A DNA stretch of 18,406 nt from Nanobdellota archaeon. Lineage in GTDB: Archaea > Nanobdellota > Nanobdellia > Pacearchaeales > GW2011-AR1. Within the stretch, counting starts at the first letter, position 1. Every line of letters starts with the position of its first letter. The DNA is taken from the NCBI GenBank assembly GCA_018901675.1, contig JAHIEH010000091.1:1-18406 (forward strand), read 5' to 3'. Made by a program: the position numbers and the translations under genes. The notes beneath the pieces are model-generated. The model saw only the letters and a list, made by a program, of their open reading frames with translations. It had not been told where the DNA came from and did not search any database. Positions 1 through 6,262 of this stretch are shown piece by piece.

Positions 1-108
1 CCCAGACCTCAGCGTCGATAAGATTTTGGAGACTTGAACCTAAGGTTCGATTACCCCACGATTACTTAACCCTATATTTTATAAACAATTACTCCTATTA
101 TATATATC
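1..108. other. Left-edge non-coding segment
   Basis: No gene can be supported here. It contains an inverted repeat, GAACC (36-40) / GGTTC (44-48), that extends to seven pairs with TT/GA flanks. Both strands therefore show a tRNA T-loop-like string, but neither strand folds into a full tRNA within the window. A frame open from the left edge stops at 19-21, so this could be the last few codons or the untranslated tail of an upstream element. The right end holds the promoter of the next gene. Confidence 0.4.
78..85 (+). promoter_or_regulatory. TATA box of the Dph2-like gene
   Basis: TTTATAAA lies with its centre about 27 nt upstream of the ATG at 109. This is the spacing expected for an archaeal leaderless or near-leaderless transcript. 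No Shine-Dalgarno sequence is visible, which fits. Confidence 0.6.
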
Positions 109-729
109 ATGCAAACACTATTTATTCCTGCAAAGCGCAAAATTCCCTTTGATAAAGGAAAAATAAAAGAAATAGCAAAAAAACTACCGAACAAGATTGC
201 AATTGCTTATTCTATTCAGTATAAAGATTTTGCAAAGCAGATTGCAAAACAGCTAGGAAAAGGTAAAGTTACTCAAATTACACAAGTTCTTGGATGCAGC
301 AAACTAAAACTGCCTAAAAAAGCAAATGCAATACTATTAATTGGCTCTGGCGAGTTTCATGCCCTAAATCTTGCTTTGCAAACCAAGCTCCCTATTTATA
401 TATTAGATTGTTACAATCTTAGAAAACTTTCAGAAAGCCAGATAAATGCCTATAAAATAAGGTTAAAAGCATCCTATATAAAATTCCTAAATGCAGACAA
501 AATTGGAATTTTAGTATCTTTAAAGCCAGGCCAGCAGAATTTAAACAGGGCATTACGTTTAAGAAAGCACCCTAAAGGCAATATAAGAAGGAAGAAATCT
601 TATATATTTCTAGGAGATAACATAAACATAAGCGAGTTTGAGAATTTTTCCATTGGCTCTTGGATTAATACTGCATGCCCAAGATTGAGAGATGACAACA
701 CAAATATAGTTAATATAAAATCAGAATAA
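109..729 (+). CDS. dph2: Dph2-like diphthamide synthesis protein, two-domain form
   Basis: Archaeal Dph2 is a radical-SAM-like [4Fe-4S] enzyme. It transfers the 3-amino-3-carboxypropyl group of S-adenosylmethionine to a histidine of elongation factor 2, the first step of diphthamide synthesis. Recognisable parts are VLGC with Cys63 (second cluster cysteine), an IGSGEFHALNLAL stretch, VSLKPGQ, and WINTACPRL with Cys190 (third cluster cysteine). The family is normally about 330-350 residues with three similar domains. This protein has 206 and begins directly at domain 2, so the first domain and its cluster cysteine are absent. The upstream sequence back to the window edge shows no in-frame continuation, and a TATA box sits at leaderless distance from this ATG, so the short form looks genuine. 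Family membership is clear, but activity as a lone protein is uncertain. A separate domain-1 protein elsewhere could complete it. Confidence 0.85.
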   Translation: MQTLFIPAKRKIPFDKGKIKEIAKKLPNKIAIAYSIQYKDFAKQIAKQLGKGKVTQITQVLGCSKLKLPKKANAILLIGSGEFHALNLALQTKLPIYILDCYNLRKLSESQINAYKIRLKASYIKFLNADKIGILVSLKPGQQNLNRALRLRKHPKGNIRRKKSYIFLGDNINISEFENFSIGSWINTACPRLRDDNTNIVNIKSE

Positions 730-731
730 AC

Positions 732-737
732 TTTTTT
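732..737 (+). terminator. Possible T-tract terminator after dph2-like gene
   Basis: A run of six T lies 2 nt after the stop codon, without a stable hairpin. Archaeal termination often uses T-tracts alone. The call rests only on position and composition. Confidence 0.3.
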
Positions 738-851
738 CATAACCTCACCAATTAATCTTTGAATCCACAAATCCAATTAACCACTTTAATAAAATCAGAT
801 TTTAATTAATAATGAAATCATCGCCTAAATCTTAATCGTCTTTATCCACAA

Positions 852-1241
852 TCATATCTTAGCAATTGAAAAAACTGCTTTAATCGCTACGATTATTATT
901 GCAGGAACAAATAATGCCAGCAAAGCCCCGAATATTGATGTGACAATATCACCAACACCTATTCCTATTAAAGAGCCTCTAACGCTGTCCATTCCAAATT
1001 TGCTTACTATAACTAATACTGCCCCTGCTAATAAGAAAGTTTGCGTATCTCTTCCATTAAGATTTACAAAACCTACCACAATGCCCAAGATTACTAATAC
1101 GGCATATATCATAGAGCTATATTCAGTTATGGCAAGCACAGGCATCAAGGTTGATGTGCCTACCCCAATGATTATCGCAAGAACAACTCCTGTCAAGAAA
1201 GCCCAGGCACCGACAATATTCTCTTTTGCTGTTATAGGCAT
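852..1241 (-). CDS. Small four-helix membrane protein, function unknown
   Basis: The 129-residue protein is almost wholly hydrophobic, with four predicted membrane segments at roughly residues 10-30, 41-61, 69-88 and 95-125. Turns contain Gly, Asn, Arg and Asp (for example NLNGRDT). The alternating Gly/Val/Ile pattern and lack of catalytic-looking residues give no enzyme clue. The start is well supported: AAGGAG lies six bases upstream of the ATG and a TATA-like element lies further upstream. A leader with a Shine-Dalgarno sequence sets it apart from most genes here, which look leaderless. It diverges from the surface-protein gene at 1501, with the inverted-repeat cluster between them. Similar small membrane proteins occur in DPANN genomes as conserved hypotheticals (remembered resemblance). 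An unrelated overlapping frame on the other strand is treated as a shadow. Confidence 0.75.
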   Translation of the reverse strand: MPITAKENIVGAWAFLTGVVLAIIIGVGTSTLMPVLAITEYSSMIYAVLVILGIVVGFVNLNGRDTQTFLLAGAVLVIVSKFGMDSVRGSLIGIGVGDIVTSIFGALLALFVPAIIIVAIKAVFSIAKI

Positions 1242-1247
1242 TTTTAA

Positions 1248-1289
1248 CTCCTTTTTTATAGATTAATAAACCATGAAAATTATTTAAAT
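1248..1289 (-). promoter_or_regulatory. Promoter and ribosome binding site of the 129-residue membrane protein
   Basis: Reading leftward, the TATA-like ATTTAAATA (1281-1289) is followed by AAGGAG (1248-1253), six bases before the ATG at 1241. The Shine-Dalgarno match decides this start. Confidence 0.6.
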
Positions 1290-1294
1290 GTTTT

Positions 1295-1352
1295 GATGTC
1301 CGAAATTGGGTTCAAACTACGCCCTTCAGGGCGTCTTTAATTTCGGAGCATC
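1295..1352. repeat. Nested inverted repeat, module 1
   Basis: The outer arms are CCGAAATT (1300-1307) and AATTTCGG (1339-1346). They are extended by GATG (1295-1298) and CATC (1349-1352) across a small internal loop. Inside lies a GC-rich hairpin, ACGCCCT (1319-1325) / AGGGCGT (1328-1334), with a 2-nt loop. It is non-coding, sits between divergent promoters and is richer in GC than its surroundings. It could act as RNA or as a DNA cruciform, or be a small palindromic mobile element. Confidence 0.8.
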
Positions 1353-1353
1353 C

Positions 1354-1406
1354 AAAAGTCCTAACAAACTGCGGACTTTAGTCCGCAGAAATACACAAGG
1401 ACTTTT
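1354..1406. repeat. Nested inverted repeat, module 2
   Basis: The outer arms are AAAAGTCC (1354-1361) and GGACTTTT (1399-1406), perfect over 8 bp. Inside is a 9-bp hairpin, CTGCGGACT (1369-1377) / AGTCCGCAG (1380-1388). The 5-mers AGTCC and GGACT occur twice each, so the segment can fold either nested or as two side-by-side hairpins: 1355-1361 with 1373-1379, and 1380-1384 with 1399-1403. Confidence 0.8.
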
Positions 1407-1411
1407 TGAAA

Positions 1412-1425
1412 GGCAGATTTCTGCC
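1412..1425. repeat. Simple hairpin, third member of the cluster
   Basis: GGCAGA (1412-1417) and TCTGCC (1420-1425) form a perfect 6-bp inverted repeat around TT. It follows module 2 by five bases and completes the palindrome cluster. Confidence 0.7.
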
Positions 1426-1464
1426 CAAAATTTAAAAAATCTTATATATTCCCAAAAATAGAAA

Positions 1465-1474
1465 TATTTATAAA
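1465..1474 (+). promoter_or_regulatory. TATA box of the 541-residue surface protein gene
   Basis: TATTTATAAA is centred about 31 nt upstream of the ATG at 1501, giving a leader of only a few bases. A second TATA-like stretch near 1443-1449 is further away. No Shine-Dalgarno sequence precedes the ATG. Confidence 0.55.
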
Positions 1475-1500
1475 CCATAGTAACTGCAGAATGATTACAA

Positions 1501-3126
1501 ATGAAAACAAATATCTCCGCTATTTTAGGCTTAAGTTTGTTAGTATTGATTGTAGCGACGAGCTTTGCTAGTGCAGCAATAACTTTTACTGTTCCTCCTA
1601 CACTTGCTCAAAATGGGAGTTCTGCAACAATAACAATACAAAATAACAATCTAACAGCAAATCCTAATGTTCAGTTAAGTATAGCTCCGATAAACACAAT
1701 AACTTTTAGCTATCCATCAACAATAAATGTTGGAGACTGGGTGCTAGTTAATGGGGATAATTACAAAAAAGATATAACAATAACCCCAACTATTCCTAAT
1801 GAATTTGATTTTATTCTAGGAGAACTATACTCTACTGATTTAATTGTAAAAGATTCTGCAACTACTACAGAACTTGCAAGAACTGCTTTATCTTTTGGAG
1901 AGACAAAATTCTGCAAGCTCGGAGATCAAGGGAATTTAAGCATCGCAAAATTAGACATAGTAAACAACGGTGATTTTGGTGAAAAAGATGAAGAATGGTA
2001 TCCTTTTGATAATATTGAAGTAACAATAAAAGTGGAGAATAATGGGAACGAAAGAATTGATAATGTTGTTGTTAAATGGGGATTATACAATCCAGACAGC
2101 GGAGAATGGGTGATTGATGAAGAAGAAAAAGAATTTGACCTTAAAGCAGATAAAACCAACGAGTTAACTCTTAATTTCCAGGTTAATCCAGAGGATTTAG
2201 ATGTAGATGTTGAAGATTATGTATTCTATGCGAAAGCGTATAGTGATGATTCAGGAGAAGATGCGGAATGTACAAGTGATTCAACAGACATTCAGGTTAT
2301 AATTGATAATGACCTTGTTATATTAAGCAATATAAAAGTTCTTCCAGAAGTAGCTCAGTGTGGCGGGGAATTGAATCTAATTGCAGATGTTTGGAATATT
2401 GGAAGTGATGACCAATCAGATGTGTATGTTGAAATTGTAGACAATAACAATGGAAAATTAGGGATTAATAAAAAAGTAGACCTTGGAGATATAGATGCTT
2501 TTGATAGCAAGAAATTGAATGTTAATGTGCCGATTCCAGAAGATGCAACAGAAGGAAATTATAATCTTGTCTTTACAGTTTATGATGAAGACGATAATGT
2601 TTATGAAAGTGAGACTAGTAAAAAGTCGGATTTCGTACAAAGTTTCAAGATAGAAGGAAATTGCGGACAGCTAGTTTCAATACCTTCTAATTTAGTTGAA
2701 ATTGTTTCGGGTGGAAAAGCAGGGCAAGAGATTATAGTTAAAGCAAGTATTGTAAACAATGGAAAAAATGCAAAGACCCTTGTTTTCGGGGCAAGTGGGC
2801 AAACCGATTGGGCAACACTTTCTAACATAGAACCTGCAACTTTAACTTTGAATGGCGGGGAATCAAAGGATGTTTTGTTTAAATTAAATGTAAACAAAGA
2901 CGCTGAGGGGGACAAGACTTTCAGCATTGAAGTAACATCAGATAATAAACAAATTATAAAACAGCCAGTTCAGGTTACAATCCAGAAATCCGGATTTACT
3001 TTCCCATGGACTGGAGCCATAACTGGAATTGGAGAAGGAAACTGGTATTTATGGGCAATTGGAGCATTGAATGTAATATTAATCTTAATTATAATTGTAG
3101 TAGCAGTAAGAGTTGCAAAGAGTTAA
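1501..3126 (+). CDS. Putative S-layer/cell-surface protein with beta domains and C-terminal anchor
   Basis: The 541-residue protein is secreted and membrane-anchored. Residues 1-25 form a Sec signal peptide ending near FASA. The body is made of Ig-like beta domains. Residues ~150-265 and ~272-385 look CARDB-like: alternating strands with VEVTIKVENNGN-type and DVWNIGSDD-type turns, acidic loops and one Cys pair each. Residues ~395-495 resemble the NEW3/NPCBM-associated fold (IVNNGKNAKTL, LNGGESKDVLF). The C terminus has TGAITGIGEGNW, then a hydrophobic helix of about 20 residues and a short basic end (VRVAKS). This tripartite tail (motif, helix, basic residues) is the layout of archaeosortase sorting signals, and an archaeosortase is encoded nearby. 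Proteins of this kind are usually labelled putative S-layer protein in DPANN genomes. The acidic loops could bind calcium. The exact role is inferred. Confidence 0.75.
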   Translation: MKTNISAILGLSLLVLIVATSFASAAITFTVPPTLAQNGSSATITIQNNNLTANPNVQLSIAPINTITFSYPSTINVGDWVLVNGDNYKKDITITPTIPNEFDFILGELYSTDLIVKDSATTTELARTALSFGETKFCKLGDQGNLSIAKLDIVNNGDFGEKDEEWYPFDNIEVTIKVENNGNERIDNVVVKWGLYNPDSGEWVIDEEEKEFDLKADKTNELTLNFQVNPEDLDVDVEDYVFYAKAYSDDSGEDAECTSDSTDIQVIIDNDLVILSNIKVLPEVAQCGGELNLIADVWNIGSDDQSDVYVEIVDNNNGKLGINKKVDLGDIDAFDSKKLNVNVPIPEDATEGNYNLVFTVYDEDDNVYESETSKKSDFVQSFKIEGNCGQLVSIPSNLVEIVSGGKAGQEIIVKASIVNNGKNAKTLVFGASGQTDWATLSNIEPATLTLNGGESKDVLFKLNVNKDAEGDKTFSIEVTSDNKQIIKQPVQVTIQKSGFTFPWTGAITGIGEGNWYLWAIGALNVILILIIIVVAVRVAKS

Positions 3127-3163
3127 ATTTTTCGTCTTGATTCTATTATTGATATGTCCAGGG

Positions 3164-3176
3164 TTATTTGTTTTTT
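3164..3176 (+). terminator. Possible T-rich terminator after the surface protein gene
   Basis: TTATTTGTTTTTT follows the stop codon by about 38 nt in the gap between two convergent genes. No strong hairpin precedes it. Confidence 0.35.
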
Positions 3177-3238
3177 GACAACTCTAAATTCCCAAAACCA
3201 ATTAAGCTAATAGAGGGCAAATAATAATCTTCCCTTCG

Positions 3239-3856
3239 TTATTTTCTTAAAATTATCTTATAGATTTTTCCCCAAAACCCATTTTCTTTCTCTATCCTGA
3301 TAACAATCGCCCCTATAAAATATCCAATTAATCCCCCTGAAATAACATCGCTGAGAAAATGCACCCCGAAATAAACTCTGGAAAATCCTACGAGAAAAGC
3401 AAAAACAATCCACACCCACTTAAATTTTGGAAATTCTTTTGACAAAATAGGAATTGCAGAAAAAGCAAGCATTGCCTGAAAACTCGGGAAAGAATAATTC
3501 CATATTGTATAACTGGCGCTTTCCAATGCCGGGATCAGAGGTATAATGCCCAGCTGAAACGGCCTTTCTCGCTGAACAATAATCTTTAGGAAAAAACTGA
3601 TTATTATCGTCATTAACAGGGTGAACCAAAGAGGCAAAATCCATTTTCTTTTGTTATCCTGCCATAAAAACAAGCTTGTTAAAAAGAAAAATATTATTAT
3701 CTCCGAACTAATAAAAGTTATGCCGATAAAAAAATCAGTAAAAACTGCATTTTGAGCTAAAGAAATTAATTGGATAACCTCTTTGTCAAAATAAAAACTG
3801 AGGATTAAAGCCAAGAAAATGGCTGCTAAAATAAACACCTCTTTCTTTTTTATCAT
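3239..3856 (-). CDS. PAP2-family membrane phosphatase with altered motif 2
   Basis: PAP2 enzymes hydrolyse lipid phosphates or polyprenyl diphosphates at the membrane surface. In an envelope setting the likely substrate is dolichyl/polyprenyl (pyro)phosphate, recycled after glycan transfer. The 205 residues hold six membrane helices. Motif 1 is K91-x6-R98-P99 and motif 3 is S159-R160-x5-H166-x3-D170, both intact, with the nucleophile His166 and its Asp170 partner present. Motif 2, normally PSGH, reads P124-S-F-Q127. The His that usually protonates the leaving group is replaced by Gln and the Gly by Phe. It may be a family variant or a weakened enzyme. It diverges from the archaeosortase gene and shares a single palindromic TATA box with it, so the two are probably co-expressed. 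Family assignment is firm, while substrate and activity are inferred. Confidence 0.88.
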   Translation of the reverse strand: MIKKKEVFILAAIFLALILSFYFDKEVIQLISLAQNAVFTDFFIGITFISSEIIIFFFLTSLFLWQDNKRKWILPLWFTLLMTIIISFFLKIIVQRERPFQLGIIPLIPALESASYTIWNYSFPSFQAMLAFSAIPILSKEFPKFKWVWIVFAFLVGFSRVYFGVHFLSDVISGGLIGYFIGAIVIRIEKENGFWGKIYKIILRK

Positions 3857-3875
3857 CTCATTACCAATATTAAAA

Positions 3876-3885
3876 TATTTAAATA
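3876..3885. promoter_or_regulatory. Shared palindromic TATA box for divergent genes
   Basis: TATTTAAATA is a perfect 10-bp palindrome centred at 3880.5. That is 24.5 nt from the ATG of the leftward PAP2 gene (3856) and 24.5 nt from the ATG of the rightward archaeosortase gene (3905). The 48-nt gap holds no other good TATA box, so one site appears to serve both leaderless transcripts. Confidence 0.7.
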
Positions 3886-3904
3886 GGTTTCTGCCTTAAT
3901 TATA

Positions 3905-4474
3905 ATGGATAAAAGAGGAAAGATAAACAGCTTAGTTTCAAGCATAATTGTAAGGTATCTCTTGCTTTTGTTGTTTGCATTTCCAAATTTATTTTTATTT
4001 TACGCTGTCTTCACTCCATTAACAATTTATCCTGTGTATTTTTTATTAAATTTATTTTTTGATGCTTCCATTAGTGGGAACACCATCCTTGTTAAATGTT
4101 TCTCTATAAACCTTATACAAGCATGTATTGCCGGCTCTGCTTATTATTTATTTCTTATATTAAATCTGGCTACTCCTGAAATAAGATTAAAAAAGAGGAT
4201 TTCTCTTGTTTTATCGTCTTTTTTTATATTCTTAATGCTGAATATCCTTAGAATATTTGTTTTAAGCTTGCTTGCTATTTTTGGTTCAGATTTTTTTAAC
4301 CCCCTGCATAAACTATTTTGGTATTCTTTAAGTGTGATTTTTGTAGTCGGGATATGGTTTGCAGGAGTAAAATTATTCAGGATAAAAGAGATTCCTTTTT
4401 ATTCAGATATCCGGTTTTTATTTCATCTATCAAGTACAAAAACAAATAAAAAAAGAAAACTTAAGATAAAATGA
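3905..4474 (+). CDS. Archaeosortase/exosortase family transpeptidase
   Basis: Archaeosortases are multi-pass membrane cysteine transpeptidases. They recognise a C-terminal tripartite sorting signal on surface proteins, cleave it and probably attach the protein to a lipid. The 189 residues contain about five membrane helices. The family signature is visible: Cys74 within QACIAGSAYYLFLILNL, Arg116 within NILRI, and His135 within NPLHKLFWYSL, in the usual order Cys, Arg, His. The segment around Cys74 resembles the group I recall being called pacearchaeosortase; that subfamily name is from memory. The start has a leaderless-distance TATA box. Its stop overlaps the next gene's start (ATGA), so it is translationally coupled to the DedA gene. 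The 541-residue surface protein two genes away has a suitable C-terminal tail and is the local candidate substrate. Confidence 0.83.
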   Translation: MDKRGKINSLVSSIIVRYLLLLLFAFPNLFLFYAVFTPLTIYPVYFLLNLFFDASISGNTILVKCFSINLIQACIAGSAYYLFLILNLATPEIRLKKRISLVLSSFFIFLMLNILRIFVLSLLAIFGSDFFNPLHKLFWYSLSVIFVVGIWFAGVKLFRIKEIPFYSDIRFLFHLSSTKTNKKRKLKIK

Positions 4475-5145
4475 TATCTGATATTTTTAATCAATTTGTG
4501 GATGCTTTGCTCATTTTAACTGGTAAAATGGGCTATTTTGGGGTTTTCGTTTTAATGGCAATAGAAAGCTCTTTTATTCCTTTTCCAAGCGAAGTTGTTT
4601 TAATCCCTGCAGGAGCATTAATTGCAAGAGGAGAAATGGGGATTGCTTTTGTTTTTTTAGCATCTTTAGCCGGAAGTCTTCTTGGCGCGATAATTAATTA
4701 TTTTCTTGCTTTATATTTAGGGAGGAAGGCAGTGGATAAACTGGTTTCAAAATATGGGAAAATATTTTTTTTAAGTGAAGAACAATTGCAAAAAACAGAT
4801 GTTTATTTTAAGAGGCATGGTGAAATAACCACTTTTGTTGGGAGGCTTATCCCCGGGGTTAGGCAATTAATCTCTCTTCCAGCTGGCTTCTCAAGAATGA
4901 ATTTTTTTAAGTTTTGCTTATTCACCACCCTGGGGGCAGGAATCTGGAGCGCAATCTTAATTTATATTGGGTATTTGTTTGGGGCAAACCTTCAGATAAT
5001 AAAAGAGAACATGAATATTATAACTCTTATCTTATTATCTTTTTCAATTTTAATTGTAGCTGTTTATATCTGGTTAAGAAAAAGAAAATCACGCACGTAT
5101 ATAAAAATCCCCTGCCCAATAAATCAATCTAAAAAATCTATTTAA
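4471..5145 (+). CDS. DedA family membrane protein (lipid carrier transport)
   Basis: DedA proteins (VTT/SNARE-associated fold) are implicated in flipping polyprenyl phosphate or phospholipid head groups across the membrane. The 224-residue length is typical. Conserved elements present are E32-S-S-F-I-P37-F-P39-S-E41 in the first re-entrant region and F-V-G-R125-L-I-P128-G-V-R131 with the following LPAGFSRM in the second. Both contain the charged residues thought to be functional. There are about five hydrophobic segments, and the C terminus is basic and cytosolic. The start codon lies inside the archaeosortase stop (ATGA), which shows an operon. Together with the divergent PAP2 gene, the context suggests handling of lipid carriers needed for surface-protein processing or glycosylation. 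The gene's 3' end overlaps the convergent next gene by 8 bp. Confidence 0.92.
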   Translation: MISDIFNQFVDALLILTGKMGYFGVFVLMAIESSFIPFPSEVVLIPAGALIARGEMGIAFVFLASLAGSLLGAIINYFLALYLGRKAVDKLVSKYGKIFFLSEEQLQKTDVYFKRHGEITTFVGRLIPGVRQLISLPAGFSRMNFFKFCLFTTLGAGIWSAILIYIGYLFGANLQIIKENMNIITLILLSFSILIVAVYIWLRKRKSRTYIKIPCPINQSKKSI

Positions 5146-5878
5146 TTGTAATTTGCTCTCTGTTAATATCAACCATAATCTCTGTCATAAATTTTTCAGT
5201 TGCCTCTAATATTTCGCAATTATTTATCTTTAAGCTGTAACATGCAGGCCCGAATTGGTCAATTCTGGTTTCATTACCTGACTCTAATTTTAAGAACATA
5301 TATCTTCCCTCTGAATCACAGCCATAACTTTCATTTTTAACTAAATTCATTTTGAACAAAGGGCCGCCGAGAAAATTATTCATATTAGCAAGTGCAATAA
5401 TTTCATCCCCATCACAATTAAAATCTTCTTTGATTTCCATCACCAGATTACTCTTCAAATTAATCTCGCCATTAAAAGGGACATCCTTTAATAATCTTGG
5501 ATTTTTTCTGAGATACACGCTGTAATCTGCAGTGTTCTTCCCTTCAGGTGAATATAAATGAAAAATTGTCCTATAAAAAATTAAATCCCCCTCCTTTACT
5601 GTTTCAAATTTAATCCCCCTATATTCAAATTGCCTTATTGAGCTTATAATATAAAACATTATAATAATCGCGAGCATAATTCCCGCAGTAACCAAAAGTA
5701 TTGTTTTAAGCTGTTTGTTTTGCATTTGCGTTTGTTTCTTCCCATCCCCCTTTTCTTCATCATTGCAAACGCGTATGGTTTTTTCTTCTCCGTCTTTTTC
5801 TATTGAGAAAATCTCGCAAATTTTTTCTTTATTGCTTTTTTCTTTTTTAACCTTTTTTTCACTCTTTTTCTTTGGCAT
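5138..5878 (-). CDS. Single-pass membrane protein with extracellular Cys domain, unknown function
   Basis: This 246-residue protein has a very basic, lysine-rich cytosolic N terminus (~60 residues), one membrane helix (~62-84, containing LLVTAGIMLAIIIMF) and an outer domain of about 160 residues with several cysteines. A longer frame begins at GTG 5890. The ATG at 5878 is preferred because a TATA element (5901-5908) lies at leaderless distance from it. The C-terminal part aligns without gaps to the end of the 197-residue protein encoded at 6895-7488. Over a 23-residue stretch beginning at a Cys, both show matching hydrophobics, acidic residues and a Phe, ending FMTEIM versus FLFKIL. I recall similar tails in DPANN hypothetical proteins. 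No enzymatic motif is seen. Its 3' end overlaps the DedA gene tail to tail by 8 bp. Confidence 0.75.
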   Translation of the reverse strand: MPKKKSEKKVKKEKSNKEKICEIFSIEKDGEEKTIRVCNDEEKGDGKKQTQMQNKQLKTILLVTAGIMLAIIIMFYIISSIRQFEYRGIKFETVKEGDLIFYRTIFHLYSPEGKNTADYSVYLRKNPRLLKDVPFNGEINLKSNLVMEIKEDFNCDGDEIIALANMNNFLGGPLFKMNLVKNESYGCDSEGRYMFLKLESGNETRIDQFGPACYSLKINNCEILEATEKFMTEIMVDINREQITIK

Positions 5879-5900
5879 ATCTATAAACACTCTCGATGGT

Positions 5901-5908
5901 TTTTAAAG
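5901..5908 (-). promoter_or_regulatory. TATA-like box of the 246-residue membrane protein gene
   Basis: CTTTAAAA on the minus strand is centred about 26 nt upstream of ATG 5878 and only about 14 nt upstream of the alternative GTG 5890. This favours the ATG. Confidence 0.45.
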
Positions 5909-5950
5909 TTTATTATCCTTGGTGCTGTAAAGTTAGAGGTAGGTAGGTAA

Positions 5951-5980
5951 GGGGATTTTCTAAAAAATCAACCCCCCCCC
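5951..5980. repeat. Hairpin with nine-base C tract in a divergent promoter region
   Basis: GATTTT (5954-5959) pairs with AAAATC (5964-5969). The GGGG start (5951-5954) can pair with the C run that follows two bases later. The C9 tract spans 5972-5980 and is the longest homopolymer of C in the window. It ends 6 nt before the TATA box of the rightward gene pair. A GGTA triplicate directly precedes the hairpin. Confidence 0.6.
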
Positions 5981-5986
5981 AAAAAG

Positions 5987-5995
5987 CTTAAATAT
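5987..5995 (+). promoter_or_regulatory. TATA box of the DUF5678-like/retropepsin-like pair
   Basis: CTTAAATAT is centred 25 nt upstream of ATG 6016, as expected for a leaderless transcript. Confidence 0.55.
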
Positions 5996-6015
5996 GGAAA
6001 TTCCTAAAAGATTAC

Positions 6016-6261
6016 ATGACAGAACAAGAAATCTTAAAAGAATTTGAAATTCTTGAAACAGGTTCGCAATTTATTTCTGTTAACTTTAAAGGGCTACAAA
6101 AGGAGTTCGGTGGAAGATTTATTGCTATAAGAGATAAAGAAGTCATAGCAGATGCTGATACATTTAACGATGTTAAGAAAATATTAGATGCACAAAAACT
6201 TAATTTTAGCAAAACAATAGTACAATTTATTCCTCGAGAAGGAGAAATTATACTATATTAA
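6016..6261 (+). CDS. Small DUF5678-like protein paired with a protease
   Basis: The 81-residue protein is soluble. The core GRFIAIRDKEVIADADTF, followed by a helix (NDVKKILDAQKL) and a strand with IVQFIPREGEIILY, fits the small archaeal DUF5678 pattern: a two-strand start, a D-x-F/D-x-L turn, a helix, then a final strand ending in hydrophobics. Assignment is by remembered pattern. Function is unknown. It is the first gene of a two-gene unit, and its stop is one base before the ATG of the retropepsin-like gene, which implies translational coupling. It could be a partner, inhibitor or substrate adaptor of that protease. A leaderless-distance TATA box supports the chosen start. Confidence 0.65.
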   Translation: MTEQEILKEFEILETGSQFISVNFKGLQKEFGGRFIAIRDKEVIADADTFNDVKKILDAQKLNFSKTIVQFIPREGEIILY

Positions 6262-6262
6262 T

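Noticed and set aside
20..60. A tRNA gene at the left edge, suggested by GGTTCGATT and, on the other strand, GGTTCAAGT.
   Set aside because: The T-loop-like strings come from a palindrome. No consistent T stem, anticodon arm and acceptor stem could be built on either strand within the visible bases.
940..1266. A plus-strand frame of 108 codons opposite the small membrane protein gene.
   Set aside because: It is antisense to a gene with a good ribosome binding site, promoter and typical membrane protein sequence, and its own translation is low-complexity Thr/Pro-rich.
5879..5890. A GTG start four codons upstream for the 246-residue membrane protein.
   Set aside because: The TATA-like box fits leaderless spacing to the ATG at 5878 and is too close to the GTG.
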